From Candidatus Eisenbergiella stercoravium (GTDB lineage Bacteria; Bacillota; Clostridia; Lachnospirales; Lachnospiraceae): DNA of 35,122 bases. The notes under the pieces were generated by a model. The model ran no database searches. It was given only the letters and a program-made list of their open reading frames with translations, and was not told the DNA's origin. The position numbers and the translations under genes are program-made. The stretch's first letter is position 1. Every line of letters starts with the position of its first letter. This document shows, one piece after another, positions 24,974 through 33,850 of the stretch. Where the stretch lies: NCBI GenBank assembly GCA_019113175.1, contig DXHY01000089.1, positions 1 to 35,122 on the forward strand, read 5' to 3'.

Positions 24974-27025
24974 ATGATTGGACTGGGGGAGGTTACCGTA
25001 TGTGTTCAGGGGGGACGGCGGTTTTCCTTTCAGCCTGATTGGAAAGAAACGGCTTGGGAGAAGAAAGAAGATGTTCTGTGCGTTGCAGTGTCCAGGAAAA
25101 AACAAAACGGAGTAGAAGCGATTTTTTTGGATATTTCCCTGGATAAAGAGAAGATTGACGGAGAAGAAGGAGTTTCCATCAGGTTACAGGAGCCTGAATG
25201 TGACGGCTTTCTTGCGCAGTATCGGCATAAAGAATATTGGTGTTCACCGTCCTGGGCGGATAGCCTGGAACATGTCCCTGGAGAAACACAGGCACTTTTA
25301 TGGAAGGAACATGGAACGTTCGGATTTTTTTTGCCGGTCTGCGGAGAACAATATAAAGCAGTGCTGAACGGAGATCAACTATGTGTGTCTAGTTGGTATG
25401 ATGGATTGAAAAGTTGCAACAGCCTGGCTTGTATTATTGGAATGGGAGAAAATCCAGGAGAATTGATCAGCCGTTGTGTTCGAACCGGTTTAGAACTTCT
25501 GCCGGGTTCTTTCCCAGCCAGAGAACAGAGGCGTTATCCGGAGTTATTTAATTACCTTGGATGGTGTAGCTGGGATGCTTTTCAGATCGGCGTCAGTGAA
25601 CATGGAATATTGGAAAAATGCAAAGAATTCAAAGAAAAGGATATACCGGTTCGTTGGGTGATTCTGGATGATATGTGGGGAGCGGTCAGAGGATTGATTG
25701 ATGTCAATGCTCCGGATTATGAGACGGTTCTGGGAGCGCGTCATAGCATGCCTTTGTATTCTTTTGAAGCAGATCCTGTTCGTTTTCCCTACGGGCTGGA
25801 GCACTGCATTCGCCTTGTGAAAAAACGATATGGAATTGAGACAGGAATCTGGCATCCTGTGAGTGGATATTGGAGTGGGATCGACAGAGAGGGGCCATTG
25901 GCTGATGTGTATCAGGACTGTATGACGGAAGGAGAAAATGGTCAGCTTGTGCCAGACTATAAATGGGAAAAGGCATTTCGGTTCTTTGATAATTATCATC
26001 AGTTTCTCCAGGATTGCGGTGCTGCTTTTGTAAAAATTGATAATCAGAGCACGATTCGGAGATTTTATGCCGGAAAAGCTCCTGTGGGTGAAATCGCCAG
26101 ACAGATTCATAAGGGGATAGAGGCCTCTGTCGGAATTCATTTTGATAACAGAATGATTAACTGTATGGGTATGGCTTCGGAGAACCTCTGGAGCCGGCCG
26201 GTATCCGCACTTTCAAGATGTAGCGATGATTTTTTGCCGGATGATCGTGAATGGTTTACAAAACATCTCCTGCAGTGTTCCTACAATAGTCTGATTCAGG
26301 GTGCTTTTTTGTGGTGTGACTGGGACATGTGGTGGACCTCGGATGGACAAGCTGTGAAGAACAGTTTGTTGAGAGCGATCAGTGGCGGTCCTGTATATAT
26401 CAGCGACAGACTGTGGGAAAGCAAAAGAGAGATTTTAATGCCGTTGCTTTTACAGGATGGAAGAATCCTGAGATGCGATAGACCCGCAGTCCCGACTCGG
26501 GACTGCCTTATGGAGAATCCGGAGGAGAGCGGGAAACCATTTAAAATATTCAGCAGCTGTGGAGAAGGATTTGCGGTTGCCGCATTTAATATCGGGAACA
26601 GTAATAAACCGGTATGTGGATCAATCGGCCCTGTAGATCTGGAGGATGCACTGGAGGATTGCTATGCAGTGTATGAGCATTTTACGCAAACCCTGCGGAT
26701 TGTCAAAAAAGCTGAAAGATTTTCGTTGTCTCTGAAAAATGCAGATGATTTTCGCTTTTTTTTGTTTTTGCCGGTTAAAGAAGGAAGAGCATGGATCGGT
26801 TTGAAGGAAAAGTACCTTTCACCATGTACGATTGAGGAATATGATGTGTCTCATGTTCTTCTGAAAGAGAGTGGAAGCTTTCTGTTTTACAGCCAAGAGG
26901 AAGTAAGAACAGTGTGGGTGAATGGAAAAAGAACATCTGCTATTCGGGAAGAAAACGGGTTATATGTCATCTATTGTGATGGAATGGGAAAACAGTGGAT
27001 TACCATATCAAAATCAGAAAGGTAA
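24974..27025 (+). CDS. GH36/raffinose-synthase-like alpha-glycosidase
   Basis: A 683-residue enzyme of the GH36 alpha-galactosidase/raffinose synthase (Sip1) type. Key parts are LGWCSWDAFQIGVSE (about 195-210), VRWVILDDMW, FVKIDNQS with likely nucleophile D356, RCSDDF with the acid/base at D418/D419, and GAFLWCDWDMWW. It probably cleaves or transfers alpha-galactosyl residues in the cytoplasm; there is no signal peptide. The ATG at 24974 has AGGAGG upstream. The gene is visibly more A+T-rich than those around it (26 of 60 G+C in the line at 25561), which hints at separate acquisition. An internal 9-base-pair hairpin (26486-26506) lies inside the coding sequence. The Gfo/Idh/MocA gene follows after seven bases. 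Confidence 0.88.
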   Translation: MIGLGEVTVCVQGGRRFSFQPDWKETAWEKKEDVLCVAVSRKKQNGVEAIFLDISLDKEKIDGEEGVSIRLQEPECDGFLAQYRHKEYWCSPSWADSLEHVPGETQALLWKEHGTFGFFLPVCGEQYKAVLNGDQLCVSSWYDGLKSCNSLACIIGMGENPGELISRCVRTGLELLPGSFPAREQRRYPELFNYLGWCSWDAFQIGVSEHGILEKCKEFKEKDIPVRWVILDDMWGAVRGLIDVNAPDYETVLGARHSMPLYSFEADPVRFPYGLEHCIRLVKKRYGIETGIWHPVSGYWSGIDREGPLADVYQDCMTEGENGQLVPDYKWEKAFRFFDNYHQFLQDCGAAFVKIDNQSTIRRFYAGKAPVGEIARQIHKGIEASVGIHFDNRMINCMGMASENLWSRPVSALSRCSDDFLPDDREWFTKHLLQCSYNSLIQGAFLWCDWDMWWTSDGQAVKNSLLRAISGGPVYISDRLWESKREILMPLLLQDGRILRCDRPAVPTRDCLMENPEESGKPFKIFSSCGEGFAVAAFNIGNSNKPVCGSIGPVDLEDALEDCYAVYEHFTQTLRIVKKAERFSLSLKNADDFRFFLFLPVKEGRAWIGLKEKYLSPCTIEEYDVSHVLLKESGSFLFYSQEEVRTVWVNGKRTSAIREENGLYVIYCDGMGKQWITISKSER

Positions 27026-27032
27026 ATGAAAA

Positions 27033-28229
27033 ATGGGAGATAAATTAACGGTTGCTGTAATCGGCTGTGGGGATTTCGCCAGGAATTTTGTCGGACTGTT
27101 CAAGGCGCATCCTTTTGTGAAGAAGGTTTATGTGTGTGACAGGATTAAAAGCCGGGCAGAGGAATACAGCAGGAAATTTCAGGTAGAAACAATTGACAGC
27201 TTTGAGGAAGCACTGAAAAGGAAGGATATTCAGGCGGTGGCGATCTTTGCGCAGCGCCATCTGCACGGTCCATTAGTCATCTCTGCACTGAAGGCGGGAA
27301 AACATGTCTATTCCGCCGTACCGATGGCAAGTGAGGTGGAAGAATGCGGGGAGATCGTGGATCTGGTAAAACATACGGGATTGACCTATATGATGGGGGA
27401 AACCTGTTATTATTATCCAAGCTCCATGTTTTGCAGGCAGCAGTATCAGATTGGTGCATTTGGAAAATTCGTATATGGGGAATCTCAGTATCATCATGAT
27501 ATCAGCCATTTCCCGGCAAATTTCCTGGCAGACAAAAGAAGCGCCGGGGTACCGCCTTTTTTCTACCCTACTCATTCGACGGCAATGATCCTTGCGGCCG
27601 CTGACAGCTACGTGAAAAAAGTTGTAGCGTTCGGGTATGAAGATCAGGAGCATGACGGCATCTTTGAAAAAGGAATTAATCAGTGGGATAATATCTTTTC
27701 AAACGGCTATTCCATGATGATGCTGGCAAACGGCGGGACAGCCCGGGTGAACGAATGTCGGAGGATTGGCTATAAGGCACCCAGTTCTTATGTTTCAGCC
27801 TTCTACGGGACGGAGGGATCCTACCAGTTCCATAACGCCCAGCATCTGATGACGAGGAAAACAGAAAAAGGCGTGCTGCTGAGGGATGTCAGTGCTGAAG
27901 TAAATCCCGAGGAGATGACAAGACATCAGAATGAGCCGGATTTTATGGAACGTGTAGCAAACCATGAATGGCAGGGAGATTATTTTTCACCTATTCAGGA
28001 AATGGAAAGAAAACGCCTTCCGGAGACCTATCTTGGCATGGAGAACGGACATATGGCTTCCCATCAGTTCCTGATTGATGATTTCTGCTCAGCAGCTTTC
28101 AATGGCAGACAGCCGGTAGTGAATGCCTGGAAAGCTGCGAGATATACGGTCCCCGGTCTTATTGCCCACCAATCAATGATGAAGGGGGGGATCACGCTGG
28201 AGGTTCCGGATTTTGGGGATTATGTGTGA
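27033..28229 (+). CDS. Gfo/Idh/MocA-family oxidoreductase
   Basis: A 398-residue NAD(P)-dependent enzyme. The Rossmann motif is VAVIGCGDFARNF (residues 7-19). The usual EKP motif is replaced by KHVYSAVPMA, so the common catalytic-site Lys is absent. Other marks are YMMGETCYYYPSSMFCR and FYPTHST (H181). This subgroup recurs in polysaccharide loci of clostridia and paenibacilli. Members of the superfamily oxidise sugars or, as in GH109, use bound NAD to cleave glycosides through a 3-keto intermediate. The latter is possible but not shown. The ATG at 27033 follows the GH36 stop closely; the ribosome site is weak (AAAGG about ten bases upstream). Confidence 0.9.
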   Translation: MGDKLTVAVIGCGDFARNFVGLFKAHPFVKKVYVCDRIKSRAEEYSRKFQVETIDSFEEALKRKDIQAVAIFAQRHLHGPLVISALKAGKHVYSAVPMASEVEECGEIVDLVKHTGLTYMMGETCYYYPSSMFCRQQYQIGAFGKFVYGESQYHHDISHFPANFLADKRSAGVPPFFYPTHSTAMILAAADSYVKKVVAFGYEDQEHDGIFEKGINQWDNIFSNGYSMMMLANGGTARVNECRRIGYKAPSSYVSAFYGTEGSYQFHNAQHLMTRKTEKGVLLRDVSAEVNPEEMTRHQNEPDFMERVANHEWQGDYFSPIQEMERKRLPETYLGMENGHMASHQFLIDDFCSAAFNGRQPVVNAWKAARYTVPGLIAHQSMMKGGITLEVPDFGDYV

Positions 28230-28257
28230 GGCTGAGAAAGGCACCATATTTTAGTCT

Positions 28258-30031
28258 AAAAGGATGTCAGTCCTGAATGGGATAATCAGCGATGGAGCGA
28301 TCGGCCCTCTCGTCCCTCCGTTTGGCCGTAGACTGGAAGCGGAAGCTATAATTCCATTACTGGGTGCCTGGCCATTGCTTCTGATGAAGAGGGAAAACAT
28401 GCTTTTGCTGTCTGTGACAGAGTGCTTGTGGCCTATGATATTGAAAAACCGTCAAGACCAAGGGGAATTTTCGCTGTCTGGAAAGTCCGTGGGGGCAGGG
28501 ATATTAAATATAGCAAGGGGTATGTTTTTGTCGCTGTAAGGGAACACGGCCTTTATATTGTAAATGCAAGATCCCCTGAAATGCCGGATGTGGTCAGCAT
28601 CTATGACACTCTGGAGCCTGCAACGAGCATAGATGTCGCTGATCATTTCTGCTTTGTGGCCAACAGGCATCTGGAAGTTGAGATCATAGATATTACAGAG
28701 CCTGCCCACCTTCAGTTTGTTTCCTCCTTTTTATGCGGGGAAGGATGGATATGGCGCAGGTCATGGACTGGAAATTTTTGATGTAAGTGATCCTTCGTAG
28801 CCGGAGTATGTATCCTCCGTGAAATTTCCGCCGCTGTTTGGGTCCTTGGACCTGTGGAAAGTGACGGTCAGCGGGGAAAGGGCTTTTGTGGCTGACAGCA
28901 ATAATGGTCTGTTTGTGGTAAATACAGAGGATGTATACCATCCTTTTATAGAGGTATATTACCGGGATATCCCGGCGGAGCATCAGGAGTTTCACAAACC
29001 GCAGGTGCAGGTGTGGCATGCCCCATAACCACCTGCCTCTGCCTGGACGGATATCTTTATCTGTCAGGCAGCGAAAGCGGGATCCACATCATACAATATG
29101 AAAAAAGTAGAAGGGAAGAGAGCCTTGCTGGAAATATCTGTTTCCGGCCGATTGCTACGGAAAATGTTTTCCGGCAGAACGAGCAGTTCTACAGCCTGGT
29201 GTTCAAAGGGGAACGGATATTTTCCGCTACTGGGAATGGCGGCCTGCATGCACTGAACAGGGATTTCAGGTTTCAGCATAAAACGGATGCCTGTATCCTG
29301 GATGTAAAGGCGTGCGGCGATTATCTGATCTGTGCAAACGGGCATCAGGGCGTTTGCGTTTACAGGTATACGCAAAAGGAATTTGAACTATGCGATAATC
29401 ATATCACGGAAAAGGGGGAAAACCCGCGAAGGAGATCGCTTTCTTAAACGACCGAATGGTCGCCGCCCAGGCTGGGATTGACCAGATCGTTTTCTTTGAA
29501 CTCTCCGTCGGCGGGAAACTGTCCTTCCTGCAGAGCTTTACGAACCCGGTCAAGATGTATTACAGGAACCTTGCTCCTATGCTGCTGAAGGGAAAGTATT
29601 TTGCGTTCACTTCATTGAACAATGGAGTAAACTGGTTTGAAATAAAAGGAAATAATAACGTATTATCGCAGGAAGATTTGGGGAAAGAAAGCTACCCTAT
29701 CGAGGGCGGGATCGCCGTAGAAAGGAATTTGCTGTTATCCATTCAAAAGGGAAATATGGGGCATTACCGATATCCATGAAACAGCCGCTGTAACTTTTAC
29801 GGAAAACAGGGAGCGTAAATTCAAGGGGATCCCTGATATGTGCGGGGAGACCCTGGTGGTCCTTAACCGATACCATTCGTATGCGGATTTTTCCATATCT
29901 CAGATATAAATAATTCGGTGTACATCTGGACCACCCGGGTGCCCTGTCCATCATCCGTTCGGTATGCAGATTGGAATTATTATATATGCTGCGGCCATTA
30001 CGGAGTGTTTCGTGTCGATGGCGATCAGTGA
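28258..30031 (+). pseudogene. LVIVD-repeat beta-propeller protein, heavily decayed
   Basis: Fragments of one beta-propeller protein lie in order across all three frames. Frame pieces include LVAYDIEKPSRP and GYVFVAVREHGLYIVNARSP (28420-28735), then GHGLEIFDVSDPS with an in-frame TAG at 28798-28800, AFVADSNNGLFVVNTEDVY (to about 29020), YLYLSGSESGIHIIQY (29013-29415), KEIAFLNDRMVAAQAG (29420-29760), then TDIHETAAVTFTENR, and finally DWNYYICCGHYGVFRVDGDQ to a TGA at 30029-30031. Changes of frame fall near 28735, 29020, a G-run at 29414-29418, a G-run at 29758-29761 and near 29900. The repeated hydrophobic-VD pattern fits LVIVD repeats of surface or sensory proteins. The true start is unclear; no ribosome site was found. 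With at least six lesions it cannot be functional. Confidence 0.8.
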
Positions 30032-30256
30032 ATAAGTTAAAACCAGATGTTCCATGGACAGAGCATTATGTTATACTTGCATTAACGAGAGAAACGGAAG
30101 GGGAATGTGGATCCGGAGAAGTCTATTATTCAGCTATTAAAAACAGTCATTTCTGAATCTTGAGGAAAGCAGGACAGGTGTTTCCCTTCCCATAATCCAC
30201 AGCAAATTTTCTAAACAAAAGAGCAAGCCACAGCAATGGCATGACAGCTCCTTCTA
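30032..30256. other. Gap between the propeller pseudogene and the GH2 promoter
   Basis: A+T-rich stretch with no supportable gene or ribosome site; short frames here lack family features. No terminator hairpin was seen after the pseudogene. Confidence 0.5.
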
Positions 30257-30265
30257 TGATATACT
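30257..30265 (+). promoter_or_regulatory. Extended -10 promoter of the GH2 gene
   Basis: TGATATACT, an extended -10 (TGnTATACT), with only a weak -35 17 bases upstream (TGGCAT). It lies about 58 bases before the GH2 start codon. Confidence 0.5.
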
Positions 30266-30322
30266 GAACAATCAGAACAATGCTTTTTAGTCTTTTAGTT
30301 AAATCATATGGAGGAAATTCAG

Positions 30323-33124
30323 ATGTACGTTGATCTGTCCGGCCTCTGGCAGGCCGATATCGGAGACGGGAAGGTTTATTCCATGCAGCTTCCCGGAACG
30401 CTTGATGAAAACCGGATCGGGCATAAGGATCTGGGACAGAACCAGTGGCACCCGGACGCGGCGCTTGGAAACGCGGAGGAAGGTTTTGATGAGAACGCGC
30501 CCATCGCCACCCGGTTTACCAGAAAATATACCTTTGAGGGAGAAGCGCGGCTGACCCGGCGCATATCCTTTACGCCGGAAAAAGGAAAGCGTGTTTTTCT
30601 GGAAGCGGAGCGGGCCAGGTGTCTGCGGCTTCTGGTGGATGGAAAGGAGGTGCCGCATTTTACGGAGGGCACCCTTTCCACCCCGCATGTGTTCGAGGTG
30701 ACCGGGCTTCTGACCGGGGACAATGAGATCACGCTCCTGTCCGACAACAGCTATCCTGGCCTGCCTCACGACGCCATCGTGTATTCCTCGGCGGCAACGG
30801 ATGAAACGCAGACCAACTGGAACGGCGTGCTGGGCTATCTGCGGCTCCGCGTGGAGGAACCGGTATTTCTCTCCGCTCTGCGGATCTACCCGGACAGAGA
30901 GGGCAATACCCTGACCGTGCAGGCGGAGGTTTCCTCCGACCGGCGCTGGAGCGGTACCCTCTGGGTGGAAAGCGACGCGCTGAAAAAGGAAAAATTCGGA
31001 GAGCATGAATATGCCGGATATAAAGAAAAGATCAGCGTACAACCCGGCCGGACCCGGTTTGTGCTGGAAAAGCTGCCTCTGGCCGACTGTATTTTCCGAT
31101 GGGATATGGAGGAAGGAAATCTGTATGAGCTGACTGCCTATCTTTCTTCTGAAGAAAAGAGCGAGGTGGAGCTGATCAGCAGGACGGAGGCCTTCGGCGT
31201 GCGCACCTTCGGGGACAATGGAAGGGGAAGGCTCGCTTTAAACGGCCGGGTGATCTTTCTGCGCAGTGAAGCCAACTGCTGTGAATTTCCGGAGACCGGC
31301 CATCCGCCCATGACGGTAGAAGAATGGATGGACGTGCTTGCCCGATACCGCTCCTATGGAATCAACTGCATGCGTTTCCATTCCCACTGCCCGCCGGAGG
31401 CGGCATTTATCGCGGCGGACCGGATGGGCATGCTGATGCAGCCTGAGCTGTCCCACTGGGATCCGGTGCATGCCTTTGAAGCGCCGGAAAGCTACGCCTA
31501 TTATCTGACGGAACTGAAGCAGGTGATTCTGGCTCTGGCAAATCACCCCTCCTTTGTGATGCTGACCTTCGGAAATGAGCTGGCGGCCGGGCCGGCAGGA
31601 CATTCCCGGATGGACAGCATGCTGGCGCTTGCCCGCAAGCTGGATCCGACAAGGCTGTACGCTGACAGCTCCAACGCCCATTACGGTGATAAGGGCGTGG
31701 ATCCGGAGAGCGACTTTTTCGCCTCTCAGAAATATTATGACCATGATCTGCGCGGAACCCATGCGGGCGGCGGAGAGGACGGCGCGCTTCAGGGCCATAT
31801 CAACAACCGTTACCCGGATGCAGCTCAGAATTACGACGAATCCATGGCTGAAATCAGAAAGGTCTATGCCAGACCCGTATTCAGCTTTGAGGTGGGACAG
31901 TTCGAGGTGCTTCCTGACTTCCGGGAACTGGAGGCTTTTCAGGGGATTTCCGATCCGGCCAACCTGCGGCTGGTGCAGGAGCGGGTGAAAAAAGCCGGAA
32001 TCTCCGCTGAGGAGTGGAAAAAACAGGTGGAGGCGACGGGAGAGATTTCCCGCCTGGCCTATCGGGAGGAGATTGAAGCGGCGATGCGCACAAAGGAGCT
32101 GTCCGGTATCTCTCTGCTTGGCCTGCAGGATTTCCCCGGACAGGGAACCGCGCTGGTGGGCATGATGAACTCCCACCTGGAGCCGAAGCCGTATCACTTT
32201 GCCGAACCCGCGAAGTTTCAGGCTTTTTTCCGGGATCAGCTTCCGCTGGCGCTCCTTCCCCGTTACACCTGGGAAAACACGGAAGAGCTGACGGTGCCCG
32301 TGAAGATTGCCAATTATGGAAAAACGGCGCTTTCCGGAAGAGTGCAGTGTACGCTGTGGGCGGATGCGAAGGACTCCGGCACAGAAGAAACCGGAGAGCT
32401 GATCGCCGGAGCGGAAACGGAAGAGGGAAGCTTTCCGCCTGGAACGCTGACGGAAGCGGGCTATGTGAAACTTTCTCTGGAATCGGTGAAAAAACCCTCC
32501 CGTCTGACACTGAAGGTATCTGTGGACGGCGCGGTGAACCATTATCCTGTCTGGGTTTATCCGCCGGTTTCTCCGGAAAATCTGGTGTGCCCGGAAAACG
32601 TGTACGAAACACAGCGATTTGATAAAAAGGCCAGAAGCGTTCTCGCTGCGGGCGGCTGTGTCTACCTGACCCCGCCTTCCACGAAGGAGGCGCTGCCAAA
32701 ATCCATTCGGGCCCAGTTTACCACCGATTTCTGGTCGGTCGGCACCTTTGCCCAGCAGGCGGGCGGCATGGGACAGCTCATCGACAGCGCCCATCCTCTG
32801 TTCGAGGATTTCCCCACGGACAGCCACACCGACTGGCAGTGGTGGCCTATGGCATCTCAGCGCGCGGTGATTCTGCCAGAGAGGATACAGGCCATCATTA
32901 CGGAGATGGACAGTTATGCGTATCTGCGGCCCATGGCCCAGTTATTTGAATGCCGCTGCGGCGGAGGAAGGCTGCTTTTTTCCTCCATGGGACTGCAGGA
33001 TCTGCAGCAGTATCCCGAGGCGAGAGCGTTGCTTTCCTCCATTTACCGGTATCTGGCGGGCGGAGAATTCGCTCCGGAGCAGGAGCTGGATGTGGAGACG
33101 GTGGCTTCGCTGGTGGCGGAATAG
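30323..33124 (+). CDS. Glycoside hydrolase family 2 protein
   Basis: A 933-residue GH2 enzyme: N-terminal sugar-binding jelly roll (LSGLWQADIGD, FTRKYTFEGEARLTRRISF), immunoglobulin-like domain, TIM barrel (LNGRVIFLRSEANCCEFP, GINCMRFHSHCPPEAAFIAA) and extra C-terminal domains. The acid/base is E419 in TFGNELAAG; the nucleophile is probably E523 in SFEVGQFEVLPDF. GH2 covers beta-galactosidases, glucuronidases, mannosidases and others; the substrate cannot be set here. There is no signal peptide, so it acts on imported oligosaccharides. The ATG at 30323 has GGAGG eight bases upstream. It has its own promoter and ends before a clear terminator, so it is a single-gene unit. Confidence 0.92.
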   Translation: MYVDLSGLWQADIGDGKVYSMQLPGTLDENRIGHKDLGQNQWHPDAALGNAEEGFDENAPIATRFTRKYTFEGEARLTRRISFTPEKGKRVFLEAERARCLRLLVDGKEVPHFTEGTLSTPHVFEVTGLLTGDNEITLLSDNSYPGLPHDAIVYSSAATDETQTNWNGVLGYLRLRVEEPVFLSALRIYPDREGNTLTVQAEVSSDRRWSGTLWVESDALKKEKFGEHEYAGYKEKISVQPGRTRFVLEKLPLADCIFRWDMEEGNLYELTAYLSSEEKSEVELISRTEAFGVRTFGDNGRGRLALNGRVIFLRSEANCCEFPETGHPPMTVEEWMDVLARYRSYGINCMRFHSHCPPEAAFIAADRMGMLMQPELSHWDPVHAFEAPESYAYYLTELKQVILALANHPSFVMLTFGNELAAGPAGHSRMDSMLALARKLDPTRLYADSSNAHYGDKGVDPESDFFASQKYYDHDLRGTHAGGGEDGALQGHINNRYPDAAQNYDESMAEIRKVYARPVFSFEVGQFEVLPDFRELEAFQGISDPANLRLVQERVKKAGISAEEWKKQVEATGEISRLAYREEIEAAMRTKELSGISLLGLQDFPGQGTALVGMMNSHLEPKPYHFAEPAKFQAFFRDQLPLALLPRYTWENTEELTVPVKIANYGKTALSGRVQCTLWADAKDSGTEETGELIAGAETEEGSFPPGTLTEAGYVKLSLESVKKPSRLTLKVSVDGAVNHYPVWVYPPVSPENLVCPENVYETQRFDKKARSVLAAGGCVYLTPPSTKEALPKSIRAQFTTDFWSVGTFAQQAGGMGQLIDSAHPLFEDFPTDSHTDWQWWPMASQRAVILPERIQAIITEMDSYAYLRPMAQLFECRCGGGRLLFSSMGLQDLQQYPEARALLSSIYRYLAGGEFAPEQELDVETVASLVAE

Positions 33125-33151
33125 GAAAGAAAAACTGAATCATTGAGAATG

Positions 33152-33217
33152 AAAAAAGGATATCCGAAAAGCCGGTTTAAGGGTGATATGCTTCAGGCTG
33201 GCAGGGTATCCTTTTTT
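33152..33217 (+). terminator. Terminator hairpin after the GH2 gene
   Basis: Arms of 14 bases with one mismatch (AAAAAAGGATATCC at 33152-33165; GGGTATCCTTTTTT at 33204-33217). The loop of 38 bases can fold further through GCC/GGC pairs. The A-tract on the left and T-tract on the right make it usable in both directions. Confidence 0.7.
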
Positions 33218-33238
33218 AGTGGAAAAAATAATAATTCC

Positions 33239-33266
33239 TGTAATCCCCGCCGGAAAAACCGTAGTA
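33239..33266 (+). promoter_or_regulatory. Possible ECF-type promoter of the sigma factor gene
   Basis: TGTAATCC (33239-33246) and CGTA (33260-33263) are spaced about as in ECF promoters. This would fit autoregulation by the downstream sigma factor, but the match is only suggestive. Confidence 0.3.
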
Positions 33267-33290
33267 TACAGATGAGGGAGGTGGAGGCAT

Positions 33291-33850
33291 TTGGAGGATC
33301 ATCTGATTATTCAGCTTTTTTTCGAACGATCGGAAAACGCGGTTTTAGAGCTGTCTCGGAAATACGGCGGGCTGTGCAGAAGCATTGCCTGTAAAATCCT
33401 GAATAACCGGGAGGATGCGGAGGAATGCCTGAACGATGCGCTTCTGGCGGTCTGGAACGCGATTCCGCCCGAACGGCCGGACATGCTCCAGCCTTATATC
33501 TGCAGGATTGTAAGGAATCTGTCCCTGAAAAAATACCATTTCAACGCCGCGCAGAAAAGAAACCGGCAGTATGACGTGATCCTGGAAGAGATCGCGGACT
33601 GTCTGGACAGCGGCAGAAGCGTGGAGGAGGAAATTCTGGCCAGAGAGCTGGCGGGAGAACTGAACGCGTTTCTGGGTACGCTGAACAGCCGGGACCGGGT
33701 GATGTTCAGCAGAGATACTGGTACTGCCTTTCCGTTTCGGAAATTGCGGAGAATCTGCATATGACCCGGAATGCGGTCAGGGTGCGCCTGCACCGGACCA
33801 GAGAAAAGTTGAAACAATATCTGAAACTGGCGGAAAGGGGGAGCTTATGA
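33291..33850 (+). pseudogene. ECF-type RNA polymerase sigma factor with one frameshift
   Basis: A sigma-70 family protein of the small ECF type. Region 2 is clear (LCRSIACKILNNREDAEECL, then NDALLAVWNAIPPERPDMLQ, YICRIVRNLSLKKY). After codon 141 the frame breaks near 33713: the 0 frame ends at 33764. Re-reading one base gives RRYWYCLSVSEIAENLH, then MTRNAVRVRLHRTREKLKQY, the normal region 4 helix-turn-helix, and runs to a TGA at 33848-33850. Restored length is about 186 residues. The start is TTG 33291 behind GGAGGTGGAGG. The restored stop overlaps the next gene's ATG (ATGA), so the ancestral pair is intact. As written, the protein lacks its -35 recognition domain. Confidence 0.85.

Noticed and set aside
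26486-26506. Nine-base-pair hairpin inside the GH36 gene as a terminator
   Set aside because: No U-run follows and the reading frame continues with normal homology.
33152-33217. Riboswitch before the sigma factor gene
   Set aside because: The structured loop was considered, but the flanking A and T tracts and the place after the GH2 stop fit a terminator, and no known aptamer core was recognised.
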